From: Betaproteobacteria bacterium HGW-Betaproteobacteria-7
Lineage (GTDB): Bacteria > Pseudomonadota > Gammaproteobacteria > Burkholderiales > Rhodocyclaceae
Assembly: GCA_002840765.1 (NCBI GenBank)
Contig: PHCE01000001.1
Coordinates: 248,001-312,000 of the forward strand
DNA: 64,000 bases
Direction of reading: 5' to 3'
Part shown: positions 50,000 through 61,434 of the stretch, in pieces
Position numbering within the stretch: position 1 is the stretch's first letter
How the letters are laid out: each line of letters starts with the position of its first letter
Position numbers and translations under genes: made by a program
Notes under the pieces: generated by a model
What the model was told of the DNA's origin: nothing
What the model saw: only the letters and a program-made list of their open reading frames with translations
Database searches by the model: none

Positions 50000-50015
50000 A
50001 TTACGGAAATGTAAT
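50000..50015 (+). promoter_or_regulatory. Putative CopR box, copy B (cus operon)
   Basis: ATTAC-GGAAAT-GTAAT, 72 bases before the DUF411 start. It is followed by CCGTGAGTCAG and TTGTTGGTATCGC, nearly the same as copy A at 22771. It replaces the end of merE and probably drives the following copper operon. Confidence 0.65.
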
Positions 50016-50087
50016 CCGTGAGTCAGTCTTTTGTTGGTATCGCTTGGCCATACTTGCCCTCGATCAATTGAACGAGGAGTAGTTTCC

Positions 50088-50528
50088 ATGGCAAAGCCAA
50101 TAGCTGTTCTCCTGACACTGTTTGCCCTTGGCGCGGTGGCCAACCTGCCGGCCAGCGCGGCAGAGGCGGTCGACGTCTATAAAAGCCCGTATTGCGGATG
50201 CTGCGAGAAATGGGTCGAGCATCTACGGCAGGCGGGTTTCGCCGTGCGAACCCACGACGTCAACGATGTGCCGGCAGCTCGCCAGCGCCTGGGCATGCCT
50301 GAGCGGCTTGGGTCCTGCCACACGGCCAAGGTCGCCGGCTACGTCGTCGAAGGGCATGTTCCCGCCGCCGACATCCAGCGCCTGCTCAAGGAAAAGCCGC
50401 AGGCCGTCGGCCTGGCCGTGCCTTCGATGCCGCCCGGCTCGCCCGGCATGGAGAGCCCGAAGCCGGTTCCCTACAACACGCTGTTGGTCCGAACCGGCGG
50501 CGAAATCACGGTTTTTGCCAAACACTGA
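50088..50528 (+). CDS. DUF411 metal-binding periplasmic protein, copy 2
   Basis: A 146-residue secreted protein with GAGGAG before the ATG at 50088. It contains VDVYKSPYCGCCEKWVEHLR, GSCHTAKVAGYVVEGHVPAA and GLAVPSMPPGSPGME. It is a paralogue of the protein at 30846, with the same CGCC and CH positions. As the first gene of the cus operon it probably binds periplasmic copper. Confidence 0.88.
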   Translation: MAKPIAVLLTLFALGAVANLPASAAEAVDVYKSPYCGCCEKWVEHLRQAGFAVRTHDVNDVPAARQRLGMPERLGSCHTAKVAGYVVEGHVPAADIQRLLKEKPQAVGLAVPSMPPGSPGMESPKPVPYNTLLVRTGGEITVFAKH

Positions 50529-50555
50529 TCCCCTATCCACCCAAAGGAGAAACTC

Positions 50556-50900
50556 ATGAAAGCACTGATTACCTCGACCCTGATCCTCTTCGCCTCTCTG
50601 GGCACCGTTGCCGCCCAGGCGGCTGGCGACCACGCCGGCCACAGCATGGCGAGCCAGGCTGTGGCGGCGGCCGAAATGCAAATGGTCGATGGCCAGGTCA
50701 AGAAAGTCGACAAGGCGGCCGGCAAGGTGACCTTGGCGCATGGCCCGCTGGTCAATCTGAATATGCCGGCAATGACGATGGTTTTCCGGGTCAAGGATGC
50801 GGGCTGGCTCGATCAGATGAAGGTAGGCGACAAGATTCGCTTCATGGCTGACAATGTCAATGGCGCGGTAACCGTCGTGCATTTCGAACCGGCCAAATAA
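50556..50900 (+). CDS. cusF: CusF-like periplasmic copper-binding protein
   Basis: A 114-residue protein with signal peptide and a CusF domain (VDGQVKKVDKAAGKVTLAHG; LNMPAMTMVFRVKDAGWLDQ). The W and the two Met residues, with the His in LAHGPL, match the Cu(I)/Ag(I) site of CusF. It delivers copper to CusB. A second CusF domain is fused to the adaptor at 52250. Confidence 0.9.
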   Translation: MKALITSTLILFASLGTVAAQAAGDHAGHSMASQAVAAAEMQMVDGQVKKVDKAAGKVTLAHGPLVNLNMPAMTMVFRVKDAGWLDQMKVGDKIRFMADNVNGAVTVVHFEPAK

Positions 50901-50981
50901 CAATGAGGGCGATGGGATGCCGGGAATGCGCCCTCCGGTCTGTCCATCGCTTTAGAAAGTCGCGTTTCACAGGGAGATCGT

Positions 50982-52253
50982 ATGCGACGATTCAGGCTTG
51001 TCCCCATTTTTGCCGTGCTGCTGGCGGTCGGTCTGGGGGCACCCGTACTGGCCGAGGAACCAGCCATCGGCGCTTCCGTCAACAGCCTGCTCGATTTCGC
51101 CAAGACGCGGAACCCCGAGTACGCCGCCATGCAGGCGGAAGCAGAGGCCTCCGGCCAACGCATCACGCCGGCCGGGGCGCTGCCCGACCCCAAGTTCCGG
51201 GCCGAGTTGCGGGACATTACCCGCATGGGCGAGCAGAACGCCACGCTGTCGCCGAGCCGTGTCGGCAGTACCAAATATCTGTTGATGCAGGATATTCCCT
51301 GGTTCGGCAAGCGCGACCTGAAGCGGGAAATTGCCGAGTTCGAGGCTGAAGGTGCCAAGGGGCGAGTTATGGGGACCTGGGCCGACATCGCCGGCCGAAT
51401 CAAGGTCAACCATGCCCAGTTGTACTACCTCCATGGCAGTGAACGACTGACCCGCGAGATCCTCGACCTGATGATCCGTCTGGAAAAAATTGCCCAAGTC
51501 CGCTATGCCGGCGGCCTGGCCGCCCAGCAGGACGTCATTCGCGCCCAGGTCGAGCAGACCACGATGCGTAATGAATTGATCGCCCTGGAAACCGAGCGCC
51601 ATCACCTGCATGCCCGCCTGAACGCCTTGCTGGCCCGGCCGAGTCGGGCGCCACTGGCGGAACCTAGCCAACTGCGGACGCTACCGGCGCCGGCCAGACT
51701 CGACTATGTCGCCCTCGAAGAGCGGGTACGCGCCAGAAATCCCCAGTTGTTCGCCGACGAGTCGCGGATCAGGGCGGCGGAAAAAACCCGCGATCTGACC
51801 TACAAGAATCGCTATCCCGATGTAACGCTCGGCGTCTCGCCCATCCAGTACCAGAACGAGGTCAAGGAATGGGAGTTGATGCTCGAAATGAATATCCCGC
51901 TGCAGCAGTCCTCGCGCCGCGCTCAGGAACGGGAATCCGAATCCATGCTGAATGCCGCCAGGGCGCGCAAGGAAGCGACCGCAAACCAGGTGGTCAGTGA
52001 CCTCGCGGAAAGTCTGGCCGGCATCGAAGCCGCCCGCCAGACCGAAAATTTGCTGACCAATAGCCTGCTGCCCCAGGCCGAACTGACCTTCCAGGCGGCC
52101 TTGGCCGGCTACGAAACCGGCAAGGTCGATTTCGCGACGCTGCTCGATGCCCAGCGGCAAATTCGCCAGGCCAGACAAAACCGGATCAAGGCACAGGTCG
52201 AGGCGCAAATGCGCCTGGCCGAAATCGAACGACTTTTAGGGGAAGATCTATGA
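50982..52253 (+). CDS. CusC-type outer-membrane efflux protein
   Basis: A 423-residue TolC-family protein with signal peptide (to about 24), OEP repeats (GASVNSLLDFAKTRNPEYAA; MQDIPWFGKRDLKREIAEFE; MNIPLQQSSRRAQERESESM) and no lipobox. GGGAGA lies before the ATG. It overlaps the adaptor start by four bases. With CusB and CusA it forms the tripartite Cu/Ag efflux channel. Confidence 0.88.
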   Translation: MRRFRLVPIFAVLLAVGLGAPVLAEEPAIGASVNSLLDFAKTRNPEYAAMQAEAEASGQRITPAGALPDPKFRAELRDITRMGEQNATLSPSRVGSTKYLLMQDIPWFGKRDLKREIAEFEAEGAKGRVMGTWADIAGRIKVNHAQLYYLHGSERLTREILDLMIRLEKIAQVRYAGGLAAQQDVIRAQVEQTTMRNELIALETERHHLHARLNALLARPSRAPLAEPSQLRTLPAPARLDYVALEERVRARNPQLFADESRIRAAEKTRDLTYKNRYPDVTLGVSPIQYQNEVKEWELMLEMNIPLQQSSRRAQERESESMLNAARARKEATANQVVSDLAESLAGIEAARQTENLLTNSLLPQAELTFQAALAGYETGKVDFATLLDAQRQIRQARQNRIKAQVEAQMRLAEIERLLGEDL

Positions 52254-53881
52254 ACAAGGGTGCAGGACTGACCATCGGCGCCATCGCGGTCGCTATAGCG
52301 GCTGGCGGCGGCTATTGGCTGGGCGGGAAAGGCGGCACCTCACACGGTGAATCGGCAACACCGGCGGCAGCCGCTTCCCCGGAGCCGGCCAAAAAAGAAA
52401 AGAAGTTGCTCTTCTACCGCAATCCGATGGGGTTGCCCGACACCTCGCCGACGCCCAAGAAAGATCCGATGGGGATGGACTACATCGCCGTCTATGAAGG
52501 TGAGGCGGACGACGAGCCGGCGGCCGCCAATCAGATCAAAATCAGTACCGAGAAGGTACAAAAATTGGGCGTGAGGACCGAAGCCGCGCAATTGCGCGCC
52601 CTCGACAAAGTGGTCCGCGCATCCGGTCGGATCGAGCCGGATGAACGCCGCATGTATGCGATTTCGCCCAAGTTCGAGGGCTATGTCGAGCGCCTGCATG
52701 TCAATGTGACCGGCCAGCCGGTCGGCAAGGGGCAGCCGCTGTTCGAGGTGTACAGCCCGGAACTGGTTTCCGCCCAGCGCGAATACGCGATTGCCGCCCA
52801 GGGCGTCGAATCGCTGAAGGAAGCCGGTGGACCAGCGCGGGACGGCATGAAGCAACTGGCCGATTCCAGCCTGCTGCGGCTGAAGAACTGGGACATCTCG
52901 GAAGAACAGGTCAAGGCCTTGGCCAAATCCGGCGAGGCGAAGCGGACGATGACTTTCCGCTCGCCGGTGGCCGGCATCGTCACCGAGAAAAAAGCCGTCC
53001 AAGGCATGCGCTTCATGCCCGGCGAGGCGCTCTACCAAGTGGCGGACCTCTCCTCAGTGTGGGTCGTCGCCGATGTTTTCGAACAGGATATCGGCCTCAT
53101 CAAGACCGGAGCCAAGGCCAAGGTCATGATCAATGCCTATCCGGGCAAGACTTTCGAAGGCACGATCAGCTATGTCTATCCGACACTGAATGCGCAGACC
53201 CGTACCGTGCCGGTTCGCGTCGAACTGGCCAATCCGGGTCTGCTGCTCAAGCCGGCCATGTTCGCCCAGGTCGAACTGCCGGTGGGCGCAAAAGGCCAGG
53301 TCGTCACCGTGCCGACCTCCGCCGTAATCGACAGCGGTGCCCGCCAGATAGTGCTGGTCCAGCAAGGCGAAGGCCGCTTCGAGCCGCGCGAAGTCAAACT
53401 CGGCGCCCGCGGCGACAACCATGTCGAAGTGCTGGAGGGTGTCAAGGATGGCGAGCAGGTGGTGGTCGCCGCCAACTTCCTGATTGATGCCGAGAGCAAC
53501 CTCAAGGCAGCGGTTGGTGGATTCGGCCACGCCGCCCACGGCACCGCCCCAAAAGACGGGCAAGCGGCAGCCCCCGGACAGCCAGCCGCCAAAGGAACTA
53601 GCCACCAGGCCGAAGGCACGGTGGATGGCATCGACGCGGCAGTCGGCACGATTAGTCTCAATCACGGCCCGGTCGCCAGCCTCAAATGGCCGGCCATGAC
53701 CATGGAGTTCAATGCTGCCAACGCATCGCTGCTGCAAGGGCTGAAACCGGGGGCCAAGATCGCTTTCGAGTTCGTCGAACGGCAGCCCGGCGAATGGGTG
53801 ATCACGGCGATCAAACCGCTGCCGGCCAGCCAGGGAGCCGGCACGCCGGCCGCCGGTGCCAACCCGCACGCCGGTCACTGA
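52250..53881 (+). CDS. cusB: CusB-type adaptor with fused C-terminal CusF domain
   Basis: A 543-residue membrane-fusion protein. After a short membrane/signal part comes the heavy-metal segment LLFYRNPMGLPDTSPTPKKD, the CusB hairpin and barrel domains (RIEPDERRMYAISPKFEGYV; GEALYQVADLSSVWVVADVF), and, from about 455, a full CusF domain (VDGIDAAVGTISLNHGPVAS; LKWPAMTMEF). The linker is His/Gly/Ala-rich. The fusion keeps a copper chaperone permanently on the adaptor while a free CusF is also present. Confidence 0.92.
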   Translation: MNKGAGLTIGAIAVAIAAGGGYWLGGKGGTSHGESATPAAAASPEPAKKEKKLLFYRNPMGLPDTSPTPKKDPMGMDYIAVYEGEADDEPAAANQIKISTEKVQKLGVRTEAAQLRALDKVVRASGRIEPDERRMYAISPKFEGYVERLHVNVTGQPVGKGQPLFEVYSPELVSAQREYAIAAQGVESLKEAGGPARDGMKQLADSSLLRLKNWDISEEQVKALAKSGEAKRTMTFRSPVAGIVTEKKAVQGMRFMPGEALYQVADLSSVWVVADVFEQDIGLIKTGAKAKVMINAYPGKTFEGTISYVYPTLNAQTRTVPVRVELANPGLLLKPAMFAQVELPVGAKGQVVTVPTSAVIDSGARQIVLVQQGEGRFEPREVKLGARGDNHVEVLEGVKDGEQVVVAANFLIDAESNLKAAVGGFGHAAHGTAPKDGQAAAPGQPAAKGTSHQAEGTVDGIDAAVGTISLNHGPVASLKWPAMTMEFNAANASLLQGLKPGAKIAFEFVERQPGEWVITAIKPLPASQGAGTPAAGANPHAGH

Positions 53882-53905
53882 CCGAGAGCCACGGAGAGTC
53901 GCCCC

Positions 53906-56900
53906 ATGTTGGCCAACATTATCGAATGGTCGGGCCGGAACCGCTTCCTGGTTCTGCTAGCCACCCTGTTCATCATCATCGGCGGCATTTATGCCGTGTT
54001 GCGCACCCCGATCGATGCCTTGCCCGACCTGTCGGACGTGCAGGTCATCGTCTATACCGAGTATCCCGGCCAGGCACCGCAGGTCGTCGAGGATCAGGTC
54101 ACCTATCCGCTCACCACAGCCATGCTGTCGGTGCCGAAATCAAAGGTGGTGCGCGGCTTTTCGTTCTTCGGCGCCTCCTTCGTGTACGTCATTTTCGAGG
54201 ATGGTACCGACATTTACTGGGCGCGCTCGCGCGTCCTTGAATATCTGAATTTCGCCTCCAGCCGCATGCCGAAAGGCGTCACGCCGTCGCTTGGGCCGGA
54301 CGCCACTGGCGTCGGCTGGGTTTACCAGTACGCCTTGCTGGCCAAGGACAAGACGCTGGCCGAACTACGCACCATTCAGGATTGGTACGTCCGCTATCAA
54401 CTGACCAAGGCCCATGGTGTAGCCGAAGTGGCGTCGATTGGCGGCTTCGTTCAGACCTACCAGGTCACCGTCGACCCGGTGAAGCTGCGTTCCTACGGCA
54501 TTCCGCTGATGAAGGTGGCGCAGGTGATCCGCGACTCGAACCGCGATGTCGGTGGCCGTGTCGTCGAGATGGCTGAAACCGAGTACATGGTGCGCGGCAA
54601 GGGTTACCTGCGTGGCAAGAGCGACCTCGAAACGCTGGTCGTCAAAAGCGACAAGGGCACGCCAGTGCTGATCCGCGACATTGCTCGCGTCGAACTGACG
54701 CCGGACGAACGGCGTGGCCTGACCGAGTTGAACGGCGAAGGCGAAGTGGTGTCGGGCATCGCCATGGCGCGCTACGGTGCCAACGCGCTGGAAGTCATCC
54801 ACAACCTGAAAGCCAAAATCGACGAAATCGGTGGCGGCTTGCCGGCCGGCGTCACGGTGCAGACGGTGTACGACCGTTCCGAACTGATCCACCGCGCCAT
54901 CGACACGTTGAAACGGACGCTGATTGAGGAGGCGCTGATCGTCGCGCTGGTCTGCATCGTTTTCCTGATGCACGTGCGCAGCGCCCTGGTCGCCATCCTG
55001 ATGCTGCCGGTCGGCGTGCTGATCGCCTTCATAGCCATGCGCTCGCTGGGCATGAACTCCAATCTGATGAGCCTGGGCGGTATCGCCATCGCCATCGGCG
55101 CGATGATCGACGCCGCCATCGTGATGATCGAGAACGCCCACAAGCACCTGGAACGCCTGCCCGAGGAGCACACCAAGGCCGAGCGTGCCGACGCCATGCT
55201 CGCCGCCTGCAAGGAAGTCGGCCCGGCGCTGTTCTTCTCGCTGCTCATCATCACTGTTTCCTTCCTCCCAGTGTTCGCCCTGGAAGGCCAGGAGGGGCGC
55301 CTGTTCTCGCCGCTGGCCTTCACCAAGACGTTCTCGATGGCCGGTGCGGCGCTACTTTCGGTGACGCTGGTGCCGGTCCTGATGATGCTGTTCATCCAAG
55401 GCAAGGTCATGCCGGAAGCGAAGAATCCGGTGAATCGCTTCCTGATCTGGGTCTATCGGCCGATCATCGCCGGCGTCATGCGCTGGAAGAAAATGACCAT
55501 CGTTGCTGCCGTCGTCGCCTTGGTGGCCTCGATCTACCCAGCCTCTCAACTCGGCTCGGAGTTCATGCCGACGTTGAACGAGGGTACGCTGCTCTACATG
55601 CCGGCGTCGCTGCCCGGCATGTCGATCACCAAAGCCGCCGAGTTGATGCAGACGCAGAACAAGATCATCAAGAGTTTCCCCGAGGTCGCTTCGGTCTATG
55701 GCAAGGCCGGGCGCGCCAATACGGCGACCGATCCGGCGCCGACCGAGATGTTCGAGACGGTGATCAACCTGAAGCCGGAGTCCGAATGGCGCCCGGGCCT
55801 GACCACCGACAAGTTGATTGCCGAACTCGACAAGGCCCTGCAATTCCCCGGCGTCGCCAACGCCTGGACGATGCCGATCAAGGCGCGCATCGACATGCTG
55901 TCCACCGGCATTCGCACGCCGATCGGCATCAAGGTCTTCGGCAAGGATCTCGGTGAGATGGAAAAAGTGGCCAAGGAAATCGAGGCCGTAGTCAAAGCCG
56001 TGCCCGGCACGACCAGTGCCTTCGCCGAGCGCATCACGGGCGGCTTCTATCTCAATATCGAACCGGACCGCGAGCAACTGGCGCGCTACGGCCTGGCCAT
56101 CGGCGACCTGCAGGATGTGATCGGCACGGCGCTGGGCGGTGAGATGGTGACCACCACGGTCGAGGGGCGGGAACGTTTCGGTGTCACCGTGCGCTACCCG
56201 CGCGAATTGCGCTCCGATCCGCAGCAGATCGCCCGCGAAGTGCTGATCCCGACCATGGACGGGGCGATGATTCCGCTCGGGCAACTGGCCAAGGTCGTTG
56301 TCGCCAAGGGCGCACCCAGCATCCGTACCGAAAACGCCCTGCTCTCCGCCTATATTTATGTCGACATCCGCGACCGTGACATTGGCAGCTACGTGGCCGA
56401 TGCCAAGAAGGCGGTCGCCGAACAGGTCAAGTTCCCGGCCGGCTACTACGTGACCTGGAGCGGCCAGTTCGAATACATGGAACGGGCCATCGAGAAAATG
56501 AAGATCGTCATCCCGGTGACACTGCTTTCGATCTTCCTGCTGCTCTACCTCAATTTCAAGCGCATTACCGAAACGCTGATCGTCATGCTCTCGGTGCCCT
56601 TCGCGCTGGTCGGCGGCATTTGGCTGATGTGGTGGCTCGGCTACAACCTGTCGGTCGCCGTGGCGGTCGGTTTCATCGCGCTGGCCGGCGTTGCGGCCGA
56701 GACCGGCGTCATCATGCTGATCTATCTCGATCATGCCTGGGAGGAACTCAAGGCCAAGCGGCGCGCCGAGGGCCAGGTACCCGGCCTGGCCGATCTTTAC
56801 CAGGCGATCATGGAAGGCGCCGTCGAACGGGTGCGACCGAAGATGATGACGGTCGTGGCAATCATGGCCGGCCTGCTGCCCATCATGTGGGGTACCGGCA

Positions 56901-57037
56901 CCGGCTCGGAAGTGATGAGCCGCATCGCGGCGCCGATGGTCGGCGGCATGATTTCTTCGACGGTCCTGACCCTCGCGGTGATTCCGGCGATCTACGCGCT
57001 GGTTAAACAGTGGCGCCTGAATCGGGGTGTCGAGTAA
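53906..57037 (+). CDS. cusA: CusA, Cu(I)/Ag(I) RND efflux pump
   Basis: A 1043-residue HME-type RND pump. The helix-4 text AIGAMIDAAIVMIENAHK is the Cu/Ag (HME4) signature and differs clearly from the two other RND pumps here. The N-terminus (RTPIDALPDLSDVQVIVYTE) and YPGQAPQVVEDQVTYPL are CusA-like. It removes Cu(I)/Ag(I) from the periplasm to the outside. It starts 24 bases after cusB. Confidence 0.95.
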   Translation: MLANIIEWSGRNRFLVLLATLFIIIGGIYAVLRTPIDALPDLSDVQVIVYTEYPGQAPQVVEDQVTYPLTTAMLSVPKSKVVRGFSFFGASFVYVIFEDGTDIYWARSRVLEYLNFASSRMPKGVTPSLGPDATGVGWVYQYALLAKDKTLAELRTIQDWYVRYQLTKAHGVAEVASIGGFVQTYQVTVDPVKLRSYGIPLMKVAQVIRDSNRDVGGRVVEMAETEYMVRGKGYLRGKSDLETLVVKSDKGTPVLIRDIARVELTPDERRGLTELNGEGEVVSGIAMARYGANALEVIHNLKAKIDEIGGGLPAGVTVQTVYDRSELIHRAIDTLKRTLIEEALIVALVCIVFLMHVRSALVAILMLPVGVLIAFIAMRSLGMNSNLMSLGGIAIAIGAMIDAAIVMIENAHKHLERLPEEHTKAERADAMLAACKEVGPALFFSLLIITVSFLPVFALEGQEGRLFSPLAFTKTFSMAGAALLSVTLVPVLMMLFIQGKVMPEAKNPVNRFLIWVYRPIIAGVMRWKKMTIVAAVVALVASIYPASQLGSEFMPTLNEGTLLYMPASLPGMSITKAAELMQTQNKIIKSFPEVASVYGKAGRANTATDPAPTEMFETVINLKPESEWRPGLTTDKLIAELDKALQFPGVANAWTMPIKARIDMLSTGIRTPIGIKVFGKDLGEMEKVAKEIEAVVKAVPGTTSAFAERITGGFYLNIEPDREQLARYGLAIGDLQDVIGTALGGEMVTTTVEGRERFGVTVRYPRELRSDPQQIAREVLIPTMDGAMIPLGQLAKVVVAKGAPSIRTENALLSAYIYVDIRDRDIGSYVADAKKAVAEQVKFPAGYYVTWSGQFEYMERAIEKMKIVIPVTLLSIFLLLYLNFKRITETLIVMLSVPFALVGGIWLMWWLGYNLSVAVAVGFIALAGVAAETGVIMLIYLDHAWEELKAKRRAEGQVPGLADLYQAIMEGAVERVRPKMMTVVAIMAGLLPIMWGTGTGSEVMSRIAAPMVGGMISSTVLTLAVIPAIYALVKQWRLNRGVE

Positions 57038-57065
57038 TGAATCTTATCAACGCAAGGAGAACGTG

Positions 57066-57185
57066 ATGTCGAAGAAGCTCTTGGTGGTTGCTGTGACGGT
57101 AGTCGGACTGTTGCTGGGCGGGTGTGCCAGTAGTGAATATGCGGGCGGCTCCGGAAACGACTCGCACGCCGGTCATTCCCACTAA
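57066..57185 (+). CDS. Very small lipoprotein (39 residues)
   Basis: An AAGGAG site precedes an ATG at 57066. The peptide has a full lipoprotein signal (VGLLLGGCASS) and a short His/Gly tail ending SHAGHSH. At 39 residues it is easily missed. The signal and location directly after cusA support a real gene. The His/Met-poor but His-rich tail could bind copper at the membrane. Confidence 0.6.
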   Translation: MSKKLLVVAVTVVGLLLGGCASSEYAGGSGNDSHAGHSH

Positions 57186-57295
57186 TCGGTTCCCATGCTT
57201 GGCACCAGAGCCGCCAAGCAAGGCACCACCAGCCAGCCGCTCATTTTCTGTTCTACCGCTCCAACCGGTGTCAATCAAGAACAAGGAGTCAGCTC

Positions 57296-57532
57296 ATGAA
57301 AGCAGAATCTGAACATCATCACCCCGAGCCGTGGTATCGATCTCGTGGCGCGGTCGTCGCTGCCATGATCGCGGTCATCCTGGGGTTCTTCATCGTTCGC
57401 GAGCATTGGGAACATCTAGCCGGACGGTGGATTTATTTGCTCCTTCTGCTCTGTCCGTTGATGCACTTCTTTGGTCACGGCGGACATGGCGGTCACGGCA
57501 AGGAAAAAGGCAGCGATGAACAAAATTCGTAG
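57296..57532 (+). CDS. DUF2933 small membrane protein
   Basis: A 78-residue protein: His-rich N-terminus (SEHHHPEPWY), two close hydrophobic stretches (about 19-33 and 45-58) and a HGGHGGHGKE tail. This is the DUF2933 pattern found with copper and heavy-metal efflux genes. CAAGGAG lies upstream. Its last bases overlap the cytochrome gene. Confidence 0.8.
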   Translation: MKAESEHHHPEPWYRSRGAVVAAMIAVILGFFIVREHWEHLAGRWIYLLLLLCPLMHFFGHGGHGGHGKEKGSDEQNS

Positions 57533-57902
57533 ACGACAGTTCGCCGTGGGGTTGATCGCGTTGTTCAGTCTGTCGGTGCAAGCCCAAAGCTGGCAGGTGC
57601 CCAAACCCAGTCCAGGCCTGATGCCCAATTCGGCAGCCGGCAAGACACTATTCGCGAAACATTGCGCGGCCTGTCACGGTACGGAATTGAAAGGTTCGGA
57701 CAAGGGACCGCCTCTCCTGCACCGCATCTACGAGCCCTCGCACCATGCCGATGCCGCTTTCCAACTCGCCGCCAAGAACGGCGTGCGCGCCCATCACTGG
57801 AAATTCGGCGATATGGCGCCGGTGCCGCAGGTAACACCCGACGACGTGGCACACATCACGGCCTATGTGCGCAGCGAGCAGCGCAAGGTTGGTATCGACT
57901 AA
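57516..57902 (+). CDS. Periplasmic c-type cytochrome
   Basis: The start at 57516, within the DUF2933 gene end, gives 128 residues with a signal (to about 24). CAACHG is the haem attachment site and the Met of FGDMAPVP is the likely sixth ligand. It is a single-haem class I cytochrome. In a copper operon it may take electrons from Cu(I) oxidation. It is followed by a strong terminator at 58002. Confidence 0.88.
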   Translation: MNKIRRRQFAVGLIALFSLSVQAQSWQVPKPSPGLMPNSAAGKTLFAKHCAACHGTELKGSDKGPPLLHRIYEPSHHADAAFQLAAKNGVRAHHWKFGDMAPVPQVTPDDVAHITAYVRSEQRKVGID

Positions 57903-58001
57903 ATAGAAAGTAGTCATGAGGCAAAATCTGGCTGGAGCCTGTGCAACTTTAGCAAGATCCCTTTTGCGGTCGGCTTTCTCTCCTGCGCGACTGTTGCTGA
58001 T

Positions 58002-58033
58002 GGCCTTGCTGCAGAGCAAGGCCAATTTTTTCT
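58002..58033 (+). terminator. Rho-independent terminator after the cus operon
   Basis: GGCCTTGCT (58002-58010) pairs perfectly with AGCAAGGCC (58015-58023) around GCAG, followed by AATTTTTTCT. This is a textbook terminator and ends the unit that begins at 50088. The following ATPase therefore needs its own promoter in 58034-58111. Confidence 0.9.
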
Positions 58034-58111
58034 AAATTGGCCCACGGGGCATGCTGGATCAACTTTGAGCGAATTGCATAGTTGTGATTTTTTGATTAAA
58101 GGGAAGTAGCC

Positions 58112-60460
<2,349 letters not shown>

Positions 60461-60475
60461 AACAGAGATCTGCTG

Positions 60476-60901
60476 ATGTCCTCACGATTGCCTGGCATAA
60501 CTACCCAATACGAATGGCGCGACTGCTACAGCGTCGGGAACGCCATCATCGACCAGCAGCATAAAAAGATGTTGCTACTGTGTGCTGAGTCGGAGAAATG
60601 CTTGAAGAGCGCCGGTCCCGAAAGTTGTGAAAAATTTCATGATCTCCTCAACGAAATGGCTGTCTGTGCCAGAGAGCATTTTGCGAAGGAAGAAGAATTG
60701 CTGCTTGCGCGACATTACCCGATGCTGGCCGAGCACGCAGAAGAGCATGAACGATTCCAAACCGCGCTAGTCGATTTTTTAGTCTCCGCAGTGCAAGGCG
60801 AACAAGACAAGACCGGGGTGTTCCGTTTCCTGTCCGAATGGTGGATTCACCATATCCTCGTATCAGATTTGGACTGTAAGCCGTATTTCGAAGAAAGCTG
60901 A
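60476..60901 (+). CDS. Bacteriohemerythrin-like protein
   Basis: A 141-residue hemerythrin with its di-iron ligands: IIDQQHKKM, HFAKEEELL, HAEEHERF and WWIHHILVSDL. There is no signal peptide, so it is cytoplasmic. It begins 15 bases after the copper ATPase stop and is probably co-transcribed. Hemerythrins bind O2 or sense iron and oxygen; why one belongs to a copper unit is not known. Confidence 0.85.
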   Translation: MSSRLPGITTQYEWRDCYSVGNAIIDQQHKKMLLLCAESEKCLKSAGPESCEKFHDLLNEMAVCAREHFAKEEELLLARHYPMLAEHAEEHERFQTALVDFLVSAVQGEQDKTGVFRFLSEWWIHHILVSDLDCKPYFEES

Positions 60902-60945
60902 GCCCTTACGGAATACTCCTCAACATCAGATTGCACCGCAGTTTC

Positions 60946-60961
60946 CTGACATAAATGTAAT
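60946..60961 (+). promoter_or_regulatory. Putative CopR box, copy D
   Basis: CTGAC-ATAAAT-GTAAT: the right half is perfect, the left differs. It is followed by CAATAAGTCATCC as in copies A and B, and lies 100 bases before the His-rich periplasmic gene at 61062. Confidence 0.5.
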
Positions 60962-61061
60962 CAATAAGTCATCCCGGTGACAGTTGCGAAAGCGCAGACT
61001 TCAAAGTGTCAGGTATTTATCAGCGATCCGACATTTCTCACCACTCTTCTGGAGATCCATC

Positions 61062-61328
61062 ATGAAATTCCAATCCACGCTTTCAGCAATCCTGTTGGCC
61101 ACCGCCGCGCTGTCCTTGGGAGTCCAAGCCGCCGACGCCGACAAAGCAGCGCCTGCCGCAGAAATGAAGATGGAGCAAGGCGCCAAGCCCGCCAAGGCAG
61201 TCAAGCCGCACTCGCACGTTGAAGAAAAAACCGGCGTTCCGCAAAAGGCGCCGGCCGCCGTTGATCCCGACAAGAAGAATGCTGCGCAGGACAAGGACAA
61301 GCACTACCACCCCCGGGATATGAAATAA
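61062..61328 (+). CDS. Small periplasmic protein, charged and His-containing
   Basis: An 88-residue protein with a GGAG site before the ATG at 61062. A signal peptide ends in VQA; the mature part is Ala/Lys/Pro-rich with AEMKMEQ and a His-rich end (KDKHYHPRDMK). It looks disordered. Preceded by CopR box D, it may be a metal buffer. No family is recognised. Confidence 0.65.
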   Translation: MKFQSTLSAILLATAALSLGVQAADADKAAPAAEMKMEQGAKPAKAVKPHSHVEEKTGVPQKAPAAVDPDKKNAAQDKDKHYHPRDMK

Positions 61329-61434
61329 CGGGTTTCCGTTACCAGGCTGTTCGCAGAAGCCTGCACAGTTCGGCTGACTTGGTATACGGCTTGGCACTGA
61401 TTGAGATGGCGCCAAGCCGGGAGGGAGAGCGACC

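Noticed and set aside
55352..56734. A 460-codon frame opposite cusA
   Set aside because: It is antisense to the RND pump; His/Asp/Arg-rich text is the mirror of conserved pump codons.
57916..58035. A 39-codon plus-strand frame after the cytochrome gene
   Set aside because: It runs through the perfect terminator stem and T-tract at 58002-58033, has no ribosome site and no protein-like pattern.
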